Assembly (NCBI RefSeq): GCF_021130785.1
Contig: NC_060214.1
Location: 43,321,001 to 43,385,000 of the forward strand
Reading direction: 5' to 3'
Origin: Homalodisca vitripennis
Taxonomy: Eukaryota; Arthropoda; Insecta; Hemiptera; Cicadellidae
DNA: 64,000 nt
Shown piece by piece: positions 1 through 12,299 of this stretch; the stretch's first letter is position 1; each line of letters starts with the position of its first letter. The position numbers and the translations under genes were made by a program. The notes under the pieces were generated by a model. The model had not been told where the DNA came from. It did no database searches and was given only the letters and a program-made list of their open reading frames with translations.

Positions 1-3000
1 AATTCGAGAAGATAAGTTAAAATGCTGCTTAGTTCGATTAATTGATTGATCATTAACGTCACTTAAGTTTAAAGACTTCTGCATTATGCAAGGATTTGTA
101 GAATACCGCTTAAATAAAAAAAGAAGATTTTAAACCTGAAAACAATGTCATAATAACAGAAACACTGCGCTGTATAAAACTTTCATCCACAATACATATG
201 ATCTTTCACCTTCTTTTCCGATGTGCGCTGTCTATATAAAGGCTGATTAATTTGTATAGTATCCAATGAAGCTTATATTTATCATAGTATAAATATAATT
301 CTGTAATAGCATCAGCCATCCACAATTTGGTTTTTAAATTCTAGTATCAACAAGATGTCAATCAAAGAATATTAATATTTATTGTTATTCTAACCTGTAA
401 TTCAAAACACATAATTTCAAAATTTTTATTGTGGACATTATTTTTGTCAAATTATTTATACCTTATTTCTTTACACGTCCTGTTGTTATTACATAGCAGA
501 AATTACGGCTTGCCAACCATTTTAGTGTACTCGTGCGTTTACATGTTGTAAAATATAATAAAAGCGTTGCGAACTTATTTCTATCTCTCTGTAACATAAC
601 TCTCTAACTAGTATTATTAGGGTTTAATAATAATCATCAAATTCTACATCCACTGTATTGTATTTTCATTGTAACCTGACACGTGTGTGAGGAGTCGTGA
701 TTACTCTTTACAGCTTTACCCTGAAAATGGAATCAGTTGGAAACGATTCACGAAAATATACTAGATATATCAAAATACAACTCAATAGGAATAGCTGTAC
801 ATCCTTTTGAGCACGTGGGATAGAGTATATTGATTACTGCATGTAGTAATGGCCTATAGTTTGTTTAACTTACAAAAATGTCATGATTAAAGAAGCCAAC
901 AAATAAGAGAGATAGAATATAATAAATTAAATTAATAATTTGAATTCAACGTTCTTTAATATGTATATAACTATATTATAGTTGACAATGAATACTATTG
1001 TAAAATATTACGTTTAAAATATAAAAATAAAGAATTGGATTTTTAACGAACTTTTGTTTTAACAAAATTATTTAACCTTAATGTTGGCAGATCAAATTAA
1101 TAAACGAGTATCGCTTGAAATCATTAAATTAATTTAAAAATACAATAATTACACTTAAAGAAACTAAAAAAAACCAAACAAAACGACATATACCCTTTCA
1201 TGTATTTTATTTTTCCTCCTAGTTCACAGAAAACATAATAAATTGTATAGTAAGAGTTTCGAAACACACAGTAATTACGATTTTACTATATATCTCGTTG
1301 ATTAAGTGTTATATAAATCATATTTTTGACAAACTGCGTGAAAATAATCGAATTTTAAAGGTTTGTTATTAGTTTATTTATTTGAAGTGTAAATAATATA
1401 AACATAGATACTCGTGCATAATGAATTCATGTTATTGAAATGAAAACCAAATAATATTAGTGATATTTAGTGATGAAACACTTCCTACATTGTTTTTGGA
1501 TCGACTAGTAATCCCTAGAAGGTAACCAATAAATACAAACAACAGAACGATGTCTTAAATATGTGAATCAGACATTGCGTTTTACCTTCACCCAAGGGTG
1601 AAGCCAATATAACCCCCTTTATAGCTGTTATACGTGTTCTCGGGACGCCGGATTTTATATTGCGAGCTAAACGGAGATTTGGGTTATGTCCTATTTACAC
1701 ACTGTACATTGCAAAAAATGCAGTAATAACCTTTAGGGTAAGTTTATGGTACAGACTTTTCAATACATTTAATAAATAAAGTTTGTGAAATATTAAAATA
1801 GTAATTATTTGGGACTTATGTTACGCCAAATTATGTTACGCTGGAGATACTGGTCAGGTTTCATTGTATAGATATTCGTGTTTTCCCAAGTCTAGTGGTT
1901 TAAAACATCCCTTATTGGTCAGGTCCCATAGCTAAAATATTCTTTATTTTTCAAGTCTTATTGTTTAGATCTTCGTTATTAGTAAAGCCTTATTGTTTGG
2001 GCACATTATTTTCATTATTTATCATCATAATTAATTATTCCAAGTCTCACTGCAGGTTTAAGGCACTCTTGAATTGACATTGAAAACTCTCCAGATGTAT
2101 TTCATCATAATACATATAAACAATTTATACTATATTTTCCTCCTAAATGTGGAATTTGATAAAGTGATGATGAACACTTCTAACAGGCAGAATCTTTAAA
2201 AAAATAATAGTATAGAAGTTTTCAAAGTGCCTTTGGAAAATCAAGTTAGTTGCTACGCTCTAATATTTAAAACCAGCCAACGAGTCACTGCTAAAAACAA
2301 CAATACGTTTGTAACAGTCAATCAACCTTTCTTTAAGCCCTGCTGATACGAAGGGATGAGATGCTAAAATTTCTTATTTAGAAAACTGCCTTTGACTTTG
2401 GAATAAAGCCGCAACACTTGCAGAGGGCTTTAATGCAATCGTCATAAATAGCTTGGTCTTAAATTATGGAAAGAAATAGTAACATAAGTAGTGCGGTGCG
2501 TGAGACATGCGAAGACAGCTTTCTTGAGAAGCTATATTTCTCTATTTCACCGATTGTTTGCGAAGATCCCTTTATTTTTATCAAAATATTGAATTAACTA
2601 AGCAAAATACTAGTTATATTTATAACAAATTGGAGTCGTTATGTTTTATATTGATATTTATTATTATTGTTTTATGAAATTATTTTGTTAAGAAAGCTAA
2701 AAAAAGACAAACTATATCTAAAACATTTTCATTTGGTATTAAAAGTAGAGGTCAAAAAGTAACATAAGCGAGACAGAACCAAGAAATTTCATTATACTCG
2801 TACAATGTTGGAGTATGCCAAACCTTATATAGTTAGTGGCACATATAGAAGCATATAACAGAAAATTCTATATTGAAGGAATACAAAATCCATCGTAATT
2901 TTATTATTGAAAGTATTTATTATGCAATATCATGGAGCCCTATAGTAATTTAAATTGGAGGTAGACATTTTTGTGTTAAGTTCATTTGTAAGAGCTTCAA

Positions 3001-3007
3001 AAGTTAA
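1..3007. other. AT-rich intergenic DNA, no gene seen
   Basis: No open frame with recognisable content on either strand. The only structure I noticed is a short perfect hairpin at 1586-1603 (8-bp arms CTTCACCC/GGGTGAAG around AA), in a slightly GC-richer patch up to about 1690. Confidence 0.6.
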
Positions 3008-3174
3008 AATTTTTTTTAAATCTCATTTAAGCCTCAGCGTCAGCTATGCCGGCTTCGAAGTGTACTGGTTTTTTATTAAAGTACAAAGTACATGATTGGG
3101 CCCCCACGGGATTTGAACCCGTGATCTCTCGGTTAGAGAGCAGAGACTATAACTATTAGTCTACGGAGGAGGAC
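3008..3174 (-). mobile_element. tRNA-derived SINE
   Basis: Read on the minus strand, 3174-3098 is a tRNA-like head: a 7-bp acceptor pairing with one mismatch, a D-arm-like stretch, an anticodon-like hairpin with arms CTCT/AGAG, and a perfect T arm (ACGGG-TTCAAAT-CCCGT) that includes the pol III box B. The variable loop is too short for a working tRNA. The head is followed by a unique body (through the CTTCGAAGCCGGC segment near 3045-3062) and an A-rich tail at 3009-3018. Head, body and A tail together are the layout of a pol III-transcribed SINE, not of a tRNA gene. It is a single copy here; no target duplication was identified. Confidence 0.7.
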
Positions 3175-5081
3175 CTAAACAAAATAAAAATGGCTGTTAT
3201 TTGAGGTTTAACATGTGAAAAATAATTTATTGCCCGAGTCAATCATATATCACATGCTATTATATACTATGCTATATCTATAGTATAGGGCTGAGAAGCC
3301 CTTTTAAGTAAAACACGATGTTTTCCTGTGTAACGTATTTTCAGTGCCATAATAGTGTTTGCAATGTTGGTCCAATGAAGAAAATATATAATACGTTAGT
3401 CTGAAAAGTCTCTTTCATACAAAAATTTACCACCAGTTTGGAATTTAATTCTGGTCCCACAATTGTAATTAAATATTGGTAAGACTAAAATAATATACAC
3501 TATGCTACTCTGAAAATATACTATGTAAAAAAGGAATATTTATTTAATTCCGGCTTAAGGTACTTTGGAGCCTTTGTAGCATTTTTTTTGCTGCACTGAC
3601 CAAGGAAATATGTACAAACATAGGTCTGGAAAGTCTTCTTGGGTTAAAAAGCGTATAGTGCCATTTATAGTAGTCACTTTCCGGAATAAATAATTCAGGC
3701 ACCGTATTATTTATCGTAATGTCACCAAAAAGTAAGTATACATACTCGTTGGTCTGCAATTTACGTATATATTTTCTTCTAAAAGCAGCTACTTTAGTTT
3801 ATTTTTATCAATTTCCGTTTTAAGTTTATATCGGTACCTTAGTAACGTTCGACACAAAAAAAGCCTTTATAAATAAAAAAATATATATAAAAAAAATATA
3901 TATATATAAATATATATTGGTCCCTTTTCTAACTGACTTTGTTTTATAAATTGTGTATTTCACTAAATGCCTGAATTTAACACCATGTACAGTGAAATAT
4001 CATTCAGGTTTACCAACTATCCAAATAGTGTGAAAAAACCCCTTCTAGGAACCATATAAAAGCGATTTTTTTATTTATTTGGAAAAACTCACAAGAAAAG
4101 TTTAACATATATAATACTGTTTAAATTAGTAACTAATTGACTTTATGTTTATTAAGAAAAATAGTTCTTTGTATTTAAAAAAATATGGCTTGAACCCTAC
4201 ATAAATTACTAGATAGGTTACGTAAATGATTTTAAACATTTCATTGCAATAATAAAAACATTTCATTCTGATTTAGTATGAAAAAGCTCTCCATTCATGA
4301 TAAAACTAAGATAAGCGTAACAATTTGAAAATTTTGACCATAAATAGTTTTTGAGCGCGAGTGATGAACGACGCAATTAATTAATAATTAACTAAACACA
4401 TTAATTTTTTGTTTTGTTTTTACGCACAACTTTATCGATTTAATATTACTGTATATAGTATAGTTTCCAAAATGTCTGCAGTGTGCAAAAGAACTGAACT
4501 GAGGTACTTAAATATGTTTGTACCTTCAATTAATTATATAACATAATACACATATATTACGCCATTATTATCTGTAATTAATCATTAATTCCACAACAAA
4601 ATTAATAGGAACACGTTTTTATAACGTTGCCTGTATACTGGAACCAAGCTACATGCTAGCTGCAGTAACCTAAATAAACAGCACAGATACTGTATGTGTT
4701 GGAATATAACACCACCAGGGTAAAGCCGGGGTATCACATTGCGACTGTATGCCGCTTGCATATTGAATTTATAAGTCAGAATTGAAACTAGGATTATCTG
4801 TATATCCCACGTGGGTGCTATACAGTTTTACTGTTCTATCAAACCCATAAGACGATTTTTACAGTCAAATTTTTAACAGTAGAAATATAATTGATTTTAA
4901 ATGTAACAAATACACGTTAACAAGTTACTGATGATATGTAGAAAGCAATCTTTCGTCTTGTGCAGTCATGGGAAAAGTTTTAGACACATTGAATCAATAA
5001 TTCATAAATATTACATTGAATTATTTCAAACATTACATGTTTTACTTTATAGTTTGAAGACTTATATCACATAATCATTTA
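3175..5081. other. AT-rich intergenic DNA, no gene seen
   Basis: Contains an impure AT/TA run at about 3879-3918. The small open frame at 3544-3759 (minus) resembles nothing I know and looks accidental. Confidence 0.5.
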
Positions 5082-5178
5082 TTTGAAGGTTATTTTTGAC
5101 GATAGAAGGATTGTGAAGGAAACAGGATTTTTCCGGACATTTGCCATCGTTCAGTGAAACAAGAAATCAGTAACACTA

Positions 5179-5213
5179 CGTTTCGAGATCTGCAATCTGA
5201 TCTCTTCTTCAGG
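5179..5213 (-). ncRNA. Hammerhead-ribozyme-like motif in the Penelope terminus
   Basis: On the minus strand the terminal repeat carries CTGAAGA, then a perfect 6-bp stem GAGATC/GATCTC with an 8-nt loop, then GAAAC. This matches the conserved core of a hammerhead ribozyme (CUGANGA, stem II, GAAA), a motif known in Penelope-like elements. A short stem III (AC/GT around GTAGT) can be drawn, but I could not draw a good stem I, so cleavage is doubtful for this copy. The copy at 46727-46760 has GTGAAGA in place of CTGAAGA and would be inactive. Confidence 0.4.
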
Positions 5214-5290
5214 TAAAGAACTAACCTAATACATAATTACAAACTAGGTTAAAATAAACAAATCTTACCAAAGCGTTGTGGCACGCCTTA

Positions 5291-7321
5291 AGGTCCGGGA
5301 CACACATAACCGCACCGCGCCCCGACACGTGAATCGGGCCGATTGTTGGCCGTCATACGGTGAAAGAATTGCAGCGCAGTTTTCAACCTGCAAGTCCACA
5401 CTTGTCCGCACCGACACCAGACCGTCGTGGCCGCACCGTGCCCGCACCGTCACCGATATGTGGAGTTTGAATTTTGACGGACACGGTGTGCGGTCTACGA
5501 GCGGCATCATATGTTGTTTTACTGTTGCGTTCCTTCTTTTTAAAACTATTTAAGTAGTCTACACGTTTCTATTTTATTGAATTATTTAGTATAGCCTACT
5601 AACTCTACATCCTGTGTTCGCGTACAAAATCATATTTATTGATAAAAGTATTACATTTTCTTACCTTAGAGTAAACTAGTCATATTTTCTTATTGTGCAT
5701 ATTTTTCTTATGACAACACATTTGAAAACCATGTTGTACAGTGATTTTTAAACAACTAAATTCGAATAATGAAAAATCTATAAACATTTTTCATTAATTA
5801 AAAAAATAACAAGCAAGTAATTATTTGCGCAAAAATCTATTTTTCTTTGATGTATTGAAGTTACTTGATAAATTTATTCCGGTATTTTGTAAGGGTCACA
5901 TTTAGAATGTTTTCTATGACAATTTTTATTTTTTATTCTTTTTCACTTCAATAAAGTAAAAATAAAAATATTTTATTTACAATAAGATTTTCAAACAAGA
6001 AAAACCCATGTTAAAATAAATAATAATAATGATAAATAAATTCATTTCCTCATAATAACAAACTGAATATTACAAATAAATAATTATTGCCAGTGCTTAG
6101 TAATAAGTAAGACTATGACATAACGTATTTTACAATAGCAGTAAAATAACAAATAAAAAAAATGTTTTCTACTTACTTACTTATTTCTAATTTAATGTAC
6201 TTAGAATAAAAAAAATTAAAAGTAGGTGACATCCTTTTAGATTTTTCTTTCTTTTTTTTTTAAACTAATAATTAGGCCAATAGATTTACAAAATAAGGGA
6301 AGTTTACGTATCCCTTAAGAGGCTGTTTCCTGTGTTAAGGATACTATATATACAAAAAAGGGTAAAAAAAAATAAAAATAGCGGAATCGAGCAAGAATGA
6401 AATGATAAAAATCAGTTATTGTAACTTATGTAGTAAATAATGTACTAAAAATCAAATTTTAAATTTAGTATAACTAGTGTGCTGTATTAAACAAAAAGGT
6501 TTATGCATGATTAACAATTCAAATATTAGGCTTTACACATGTAACATTAAATATATTATATTATAAATAATTATTTTATAATGTTCTAACTTGTCTATTT
6601 AAATATTATTATAACTTAGCAGACAGGACTAACCATACACTAATTTATTATCTTAAACATATACTCAATATGATTTTGACCGATCAACCATACTCTAATT
6701 TTTTTAGAAAATATATTTATGTTTCTACTATTTTTGACTAATTCTGGCAATACATTATTTTGTCCTCGGAGCTATAAAAGAAAAAAACATTTTGTGAACT
6801 CTGTTTTTTGTATGTTCTCCAGTATATATTTTAACAAATTATTATAAACGGCTTGCAACATGGCAAACTCTCTGGTATCACACTATAGCTCTTGGGTTTA
6901 ATACAAAAAAACACCAAATATACTGTTTATAGTGCATTTGACCGAAATTCACTGCAATGAAACACGATGAACAAGAATTATAGGGATAAAAAATATAACC
7001 AAGATAATGATATTTACACATTTTAGATACTAGCTGATTTTACAAAGCTTTACTGTAGCATTGCAATGTTTCATTAACCACAGCGATTAATAAAAATAAC
7101 AACAATGAAATTAACAATTATCTCAAGCTATACTTAATCTTCCGAATATTTTTTTAAGTACCTGTCACTTCGAATTCGAAAGAAACATGCTCTAGTACAA
7201 ACAGTGAGATTGTTGCGCTCGGACTGCATACGGACATGTGTGGCCTCACGGTAACCGAGCCGAGCCCGCACCGACACTCGGCCTCCTTACGTTGTCGGGC
7301 ACGGTGCGGTTGTCCCAACCT
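5291..7321. mobile_element. Harbinger-like non-autonomous DNA transposon
   Basis: Starts AGGTCCGGGACA and ends TGTCCCAACCT: imperfect terminal inverted repeats of roughly 30 bp that continue through a GC-rich ACCGCACCG block. The element is flanked by TTA at 5288-5290 and 7322-7324. The homologous site at 46838-46850 is uninterrupted (GCCTAAGTCAGG), which confirms an insertion with a 3-bp TTA/TAA-type duplication, typical of PIF/Harbinger elements. Both ends are far GC-richer than the AT-rich interior. The interior (about 5560-7200) has no open frame resembling a transposase or a MYB protein, so the copy is non-autonomous. The family call rests on TIR and TSD only. Confidence 0.75.
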
Positions 7322-7589
7322 TTAGTCAGGAATCACAACCTAAATGTTTATTTGTCATATTCATTCACTAACTCTATAAACATGCACTTAATAAAAAACT
7401 ATACAAAACACCAATCATTAAAACTGAACTACGGAATACAGGTCACAATACGTCTTCACTCGTCTACTAACCACCTACGACTGACCAGAGGGTCTGACCA
7501 ATGGTGATCGTCACGGCTGGCTAAAACAAGATGGCGGAAATAAAAGGGAAGGTGGACAGGAATGGGCCCTTTCGTTATTATTGGTTCAT

Positions 7590-8465
7590 GCGAGAAGAAC
7601 TTCTTAAAACCATATTGTGACTCCGCATTGGTTTATTGCAAATATCTGATCCGTTTGATACTTTTGGTTTTCTCTTTAGTTCATTTTTTAGAATTGGCAA
7701 CCAAAGCGGCCTAATCTCGACTGATGGTTGACTGATTGGTTTGGTCTGCCAATTTAATGTATGTTGCCTCAATTAATTTCCTTTTGAAGAAATGTGGTTC
7801 CCGATGTATTATGTTGGCTTCATCCCAATTCATATGATGGTCTTCGGACCAACAATGGTGTGCAATTTTTTGACTTTTCTGTGAGACCCTTTCTCGTGTT
7901 TTCTTTGTGCTCTTTTATCCTTACGTTTAGTGGTCTTTTTGTCTTGCCTATGTATTCCCTATTGCAACTACATTTTATACTGTAAACACAGTTTTTGGAA
8001 TCCTGTGTGCCATTTTTTGGTTTAGTTTTTACGAGACTTTGTCTAAGAGTGTTGTGTGTTTTAAAAAACGCGGTTCTAATGTTTCTACCTACTTTTTGTT
8101 TCTACTTACTTTCTACCTACTCTTCTAATTTTCTCTGATAATCCCGGCACATAAGGGATTGACATAAACGCGAATTTATCACAATTTCTGTTTTTCTGAC
8201 TCAGGAATGATTCTTTTGGTTCTTTTCGCACTTATTTATTATTAATTGTGGGTATCCATTGCTTCTGAGATCCGATTCAATTTTCTTAAATTCTTCTTTT
8301 TTAGTCCATCTTTATCTGAGCACAAGCTCTTTGCTCTATCAAACAACGAGTAGGCTACTCCTTCTTTTGGACAGATTTTGGATGGTTGGATTGATAATTT
8401 AAATATTTTCCTCTGTGTGTTATCTTTCGAAAAACAGTTGTCTTAAGGACATCCATATCTCTTAA
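7590..8465 (-). pseudogene. Penelope-like RT C-terminus plus GIY-YIG endonuclease
   Basis: Reading right to left, 8460-8200 encodes the end of a Penelope reverse transcriptase (TTVFRK, GKYLNYQSNHP, then RAKSLCSD and SNGYPQLI in shifted frames). From about 8035 to 7690 follows a GIY-YIG module: CVYSIKCSCNREYIGKTKRP with the YIG motif, then RIKEHKE, HHCWSEDHHMNWDEA and HREPHFFKRKLIEATYIKL. This nuclease nicks DNA to prime element insertion. At least three frameshifts or stops, and a 5' truncation that removes the RT palm, make it a pseudogene. The GIY-YIG part is the best preserved, readable for over 100 codons before the frame is lost near 7690. Confidence 0.85.
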
Positions 8466-8547
8466 TACACACACATCCAACGTAGTGTTACTGATTTCTT
8501 GTTTCACTGAACGATGGAAAATGTCCGGAAAAATCCTGTTTCCTTCA

Positions 8548-11317
8548 TCTACATATATAAAAGAAAGTCATGTTTAGTTATACTATTTATAACTCAAGAA
8601 CGGCTGAACCGATTTGGCTGAAAATTGGTAGGGAGGTAGCTAAGAACTGGGAAAAGGACATAGGATACTTTTTATCCCGTTCCCGATTCAGGATTCCGCC
8701 CCACTGGTCTCTAAAAGTTACAAAAATAACCCGTAAGAAATGCATTGCAGCACAAACATATGTTATTAAGTGAAAGAGCCTGTTCAAAATTTAATCAGCT
8801 GTTCTTTGTAAACATATATAAATGCGAGAAAAGAAATATATTTTTATATAATTTAATTACTATTTTTAAATTTTCTTTACACCTATAGTTTAAAAGCATA
8901 GAGTAAAAAACTGTATCTTGAAAAAAAAAAAAAACAGTTGCCTGAATTCCAAAATGTAAACAAACAACTGTAAATTTGATTGACACTTTGACAGCTGCCT
9001 GTGTCATTTTTCTGGGTTAACTCAGTCAAACAAAATGAAATCATGGCTACTGACATATAGATTGTCCTTTCAATTTTACTTAATAATCAGTCAATCATGA
9101 AGTGATTTTTTTTAAATTTGCAATAATCTGTTGGTTTTTAAAAAAGACAAACAACTTATTAACTTCGATTGGCTTTCGGTTCAGTAACTTTGTTTCGCAC
9201 GAAATTAAACTATTTGCGAGTGTTTGTGAACATTGAGAGGATTATTATAAAGATGCCGCGACCCAGAAGATCAAATCTGTCTCAACAAAGCCGTAATGCA
9301 AGAAGGCTTCGGTTATATCTACAAATTCAAGTCAGATACGGACATTATTTGCCTATCATTATTTTCCCCATGTTTTTCCATCAAATCCACGTGACCTGTG
9401 GAACAAATACAAGGATAACATGGCAGAAGACATTTTACATAGGCTTCGTGTTAGTATGAGAAATCCCAATCTCGAAGCTAACGAAGAGATTTATAACCAA
9501 GCTTTAGTCTTGATTGAGGACATGTGTTTACCTCATGGTGTGGCAGTATGTTAGTTAAATTGGGAATGCCAGCACCAAATCGCGGAATGAATGACGCATT
9601 TAATCTGGAGTTGGAGCGTGAAACTTGAATATGATTCACGTGAATTAGAATAATTAATTCAAACAAATGTACCCCTGTTGAACCCCCAACAAAAGGAAGT
9701 TTTATAGTACATTAATAAAGGCAATTAGTGATGGAAATGTTGGGTTATCATTCTTAGATGCCCCCGGTGGAACTGGAAAGACATTCCTAATGTCATTGAA
9801 TTTTGGCTACTGTTCGTGCAAGATCTGATATTGCAGTAGCAGTTGCTTCTTCTGGGAAAGCAGCCACAATTATTGGAAGATGTCGTACGGCTCATTCACG
9901 CTGAAACTGCCTTTGAATTTTCAAACCATTGAGCAACCAACGTGCAACATATCAAAGAACTCAGCAATGGCCAAAGTTTTAAGTAGCGTCAAAGATCATT
10001 ATCTGGGGACGAATGCACAATGGCCCATAAACGTGCATTGGAAGCCACTTGATAGAACATTGAAAGATCTGCGCAATGGCACAAGATGTTTTGGAGGCGC
10101 ATTAATTTTACTGTCTGGTGATTTCCGCCAAACACTGCCAATTATTCCTAGATCAACTGCTGCTGATGAAATAAACGCTTGCCTAAACATCATCAAATTT
10201 GTGGCGTTGTGTAAAAAACTACAGTTGACTGCAAACATGAGAGTTGAATTATTAAACGATCCATCTGCTCAAAATTTTTTCTAATCAGTGGTTGACTATT
10301 GGTAATGGTTGTGTTCCTGTAGACCAAAAAAGTGGATTGATTTCATTTTCCATCCAATGTTTTTGCACCTTTTTCTCAAATAAAGACTAATCAGCAAAGT
10401 ATTCCCAAATATCAATACTAATCACAAAAATAACAATTGGTTGAATGAGCGAGCAATCTTGGCAGCTAAGAACAAGGATGTGGATGACTTGAACTTTTTA
10501 ATTCAGTGTCAAATTGATTGTACTCTGCAAACATTCAAATCTATTGATTGCGTAACAAATGAAGATGAGGCCACTAACTATCCAACTGAATTTTTAAACT
10601 CTTTGGATGTGCCCGGCTTACCACCCCCATAATTTACTGTTGAAGGTTGGTGCAGTAGCCATAATGCTTCGCAATCTAAAATCAACCAAAATTATGCAAT
10701 GGAACGCGTTTGTTGTAAAAAAATTAATGATAAATTTGATTCACGCGACGATTCTTAAAGGAAAATTTGAAGGTGAGGAAGATCTTATTCCAAGGATTCC
10801 GATGATTCCTAACGATATGCCTATTAAATTTAAACGAACTCAGTTTCCGATTCGTCTTGCATTTGCCATGACGATCAATAAATCACAAGGCCAATCTTTT
10901 GAGCGTTTATGGACTAAATTTATAAAATCCATGTTTTTCTCATGGACAACTATATGTGGCATGTTCACGTGTCGGCAAACCATCTGCTTTATTCATTCTT
11001 GCACCTAATAACAAGACAAAAAATGTTGTATATCACAAGGTACTCGACTGAAGAAAGAGAATCAATATTAATAAATTAATGTATCTGTGGCTTTGCTGCT
11101 TATTGCGATTTAAATTTTTTTTAGATAACTTACGAATTGTGTTTTTTATTTTGTTTTTCTATTTAAATTTTAGATTAGTTGTGAAGGTAAAAAAAAAACA
11201 CATGGGACCTAATTTGATTAATTTTTTTACTTTGTCTTTTATTCTGCACATTTCAAGCACCAATGTGGATGCCTTGTGGACCCTTTAAGGCGGTAAGTAG
11301 TTCGCCGGGTCAGCTAG
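8548..11317 (+). mobile_element. Helitron, internally deleted
   Basis: Shows the hallmarks of a rolling-circle Helitron: 5' end TCTACATATATAAAAG preceded by A (8547), 3' end CAGCTAG followed by T (11318), and just before it a hairpin GGCG/CGCC with a 10-nt loop (11290-11305). There are no terminal inverted repeats and no target duplication, as expected. The interior holds fragments of a Helitron RepHel protein. It sits directly on the truncated right end of the Penelope element, so it inserted there later, and the rest of that terminal repeat was lost. At about 2.8 kb it is far shorter than autonomous Helitrons. Confidence 0.88.
9253..11008 (+). pseudogene. Decayed RepHel (Rep nuclease/PIF1-type helicase) remnant
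   Basis: Starts at ATG 9253 (MPRPRRSNLSQQSRNARR, a typical Helitron N-terminus), then jumps at about 9360 straight to the linker before the helicase (DLWNKYKDNMAEDILHRLR, ALVLIEDMC). The zinc-finger and HUH nuclease regions are therefore deleted. The PIF1-like SF1 helicase follows in several frames: Walker A LDAPGGTGKTFL (about 9757-9792), LSGDFRQTLPIIP (about 10112-10150), NERAILAAKNKDVDDLN (about 10443-10493), KVGAVAIMLRN (from about 10643), and the final RLAFAMTINKSQGQS (10853-10897). Several frameshifts and stops separate these blocks, so no working protein can be made. Confidence 0.85.
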
Positions 11318-12299
11318 TAATTATTTAAATGAAAGAACACGACATAAATGTTTACAACTTGATTGCTATGCGGTAATATGTAACTACAATACAGTAAGTA
11401 CTTTTAAACTGGCTGTTCTTTCTATAACTACTTAATGTCTATTTAATATTCCATTACAATGAAGAACTTTCTGCTGGCAAATGAGGGAGTTTTTAAATAA
11501 AATATTTTGTTTATGGTTAAACTTAATTAAGAAATCTTAACTCTCTTTACAACTAAAAATTATAATCGACTGACATCAGTGATTTTTCTGGATAATTCTT
11601 CTTCATCAGATAGTTATTATAATAAAATTTTGTACTTCTGCATTATATAAAGTCACGTACGAAGCTTAATTCTTATAAAGGCAACTTTGAGTTCGTCGAT
11701 GATGCTCTTGACTACATTTTATTTTTCTGAGCGTTAGTAAACAGTTTTTCATTGGTCCTATGGTTAGAAATGGTTGCAAAAAATGGGAAATAAATAAATT
11801 AGTAATAAAACTGTGTAAATTGCATTAGGTCTATAATGTAACATAGGAAAACATGCAGCCTATTGTAATGAGTTATAATTTGAATGCAACATCAAAGAAA
11901 CTGGCAAGGTATGATATTCAAGACAATGATGACAGCTGATTTAAGGGAGAAGTGCAGTTTCATTGTTTAAGTTAATAACGAACAGAAAATACAGTGTCAG
12001 TGTAGGAGACACACTCTAAGATGTGGACAGAACTTGGGATGATGGAGTACGAATTCAACTCACTGGAGTTGGTACTTATTGTTTAAACACTTGCATTAGT
12101 AATTCCAATTCACAATTTGACAACTTTTATATCTTTGTTTGTAAATGTCCATGGTAACTGCCATTCGGATGCGGTTACGATTGTCATCGTATTATCACCA
12201 AGTGTAAAATTCATACCCCTCCCCTCTCTCTGTTATTTAGTTTTTACCTAAATAGAATAGATGAAACATATTCTATATATATAGGCTTCATATCTATTA
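11318..12299. other. Intergenic DNA between Helitron and LINE nest
   Basis: AT-rich; no open frame or repeat that I recognise. Confidence 0.5.

Larger units (their letters stand above)
5082..8547 (-). mobile_element. Penelope-like retroelement, interrupted copy
   Basis: The ends are long inverted repeats: 5082-5178 (starting TTTGAAGGTTATTTTTGAC) matches the reverse complement of 8480-8547. Between them, on the minus strand, lie remnants of a Penelope-type reverse transcriptase and a GIY-YIG endonuclease, a combination specific to Penelope-like elements; inverted pseudo-LTR ends are also known for this group. The element is split by a Harbinger-like insertion (5291-7321), and its right repeat is cut off at 8547 where a Helitron begins. 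A second, uninterrupted copy of the left part is at 46629-47170, and a terminal fragment at 60041-60137. Decayed and presumably immobile. Confidence 0.85.

Noticed and set aside
1586..1603. Perfect 8-bp-arm hairpin CTTCACCC/GGGTGAAG
   Set aside because: Too short to mean anything in a window of this size without other signals; recorded only as a local structure.
3098..3174. tRNA gene on the minus strand
   Set aside because: Too short a variable loop and a mismatched anticodon stem; followed by a SINE-like body and A tail.
5265..5553. Overlapping open frames on both strands in GC-rich DNA
   Set aside because: They arise from the GC-rich terminal repeat of the Harbinger-like element; no protein motif, and open on both strands at once.
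7238..7507. 89-codon plus-strand frame
   Set aside because: It crosses the right end of the Harbinger-like element into Penelope sequence, so it is a chance frame across an insertion boundary.
8570..8787. Paired open frames near the Helitron 5' end
   Set aside because: They lie in the non-coding 5' region typical of Helitrons and are open on both strands without similarity to any protein.
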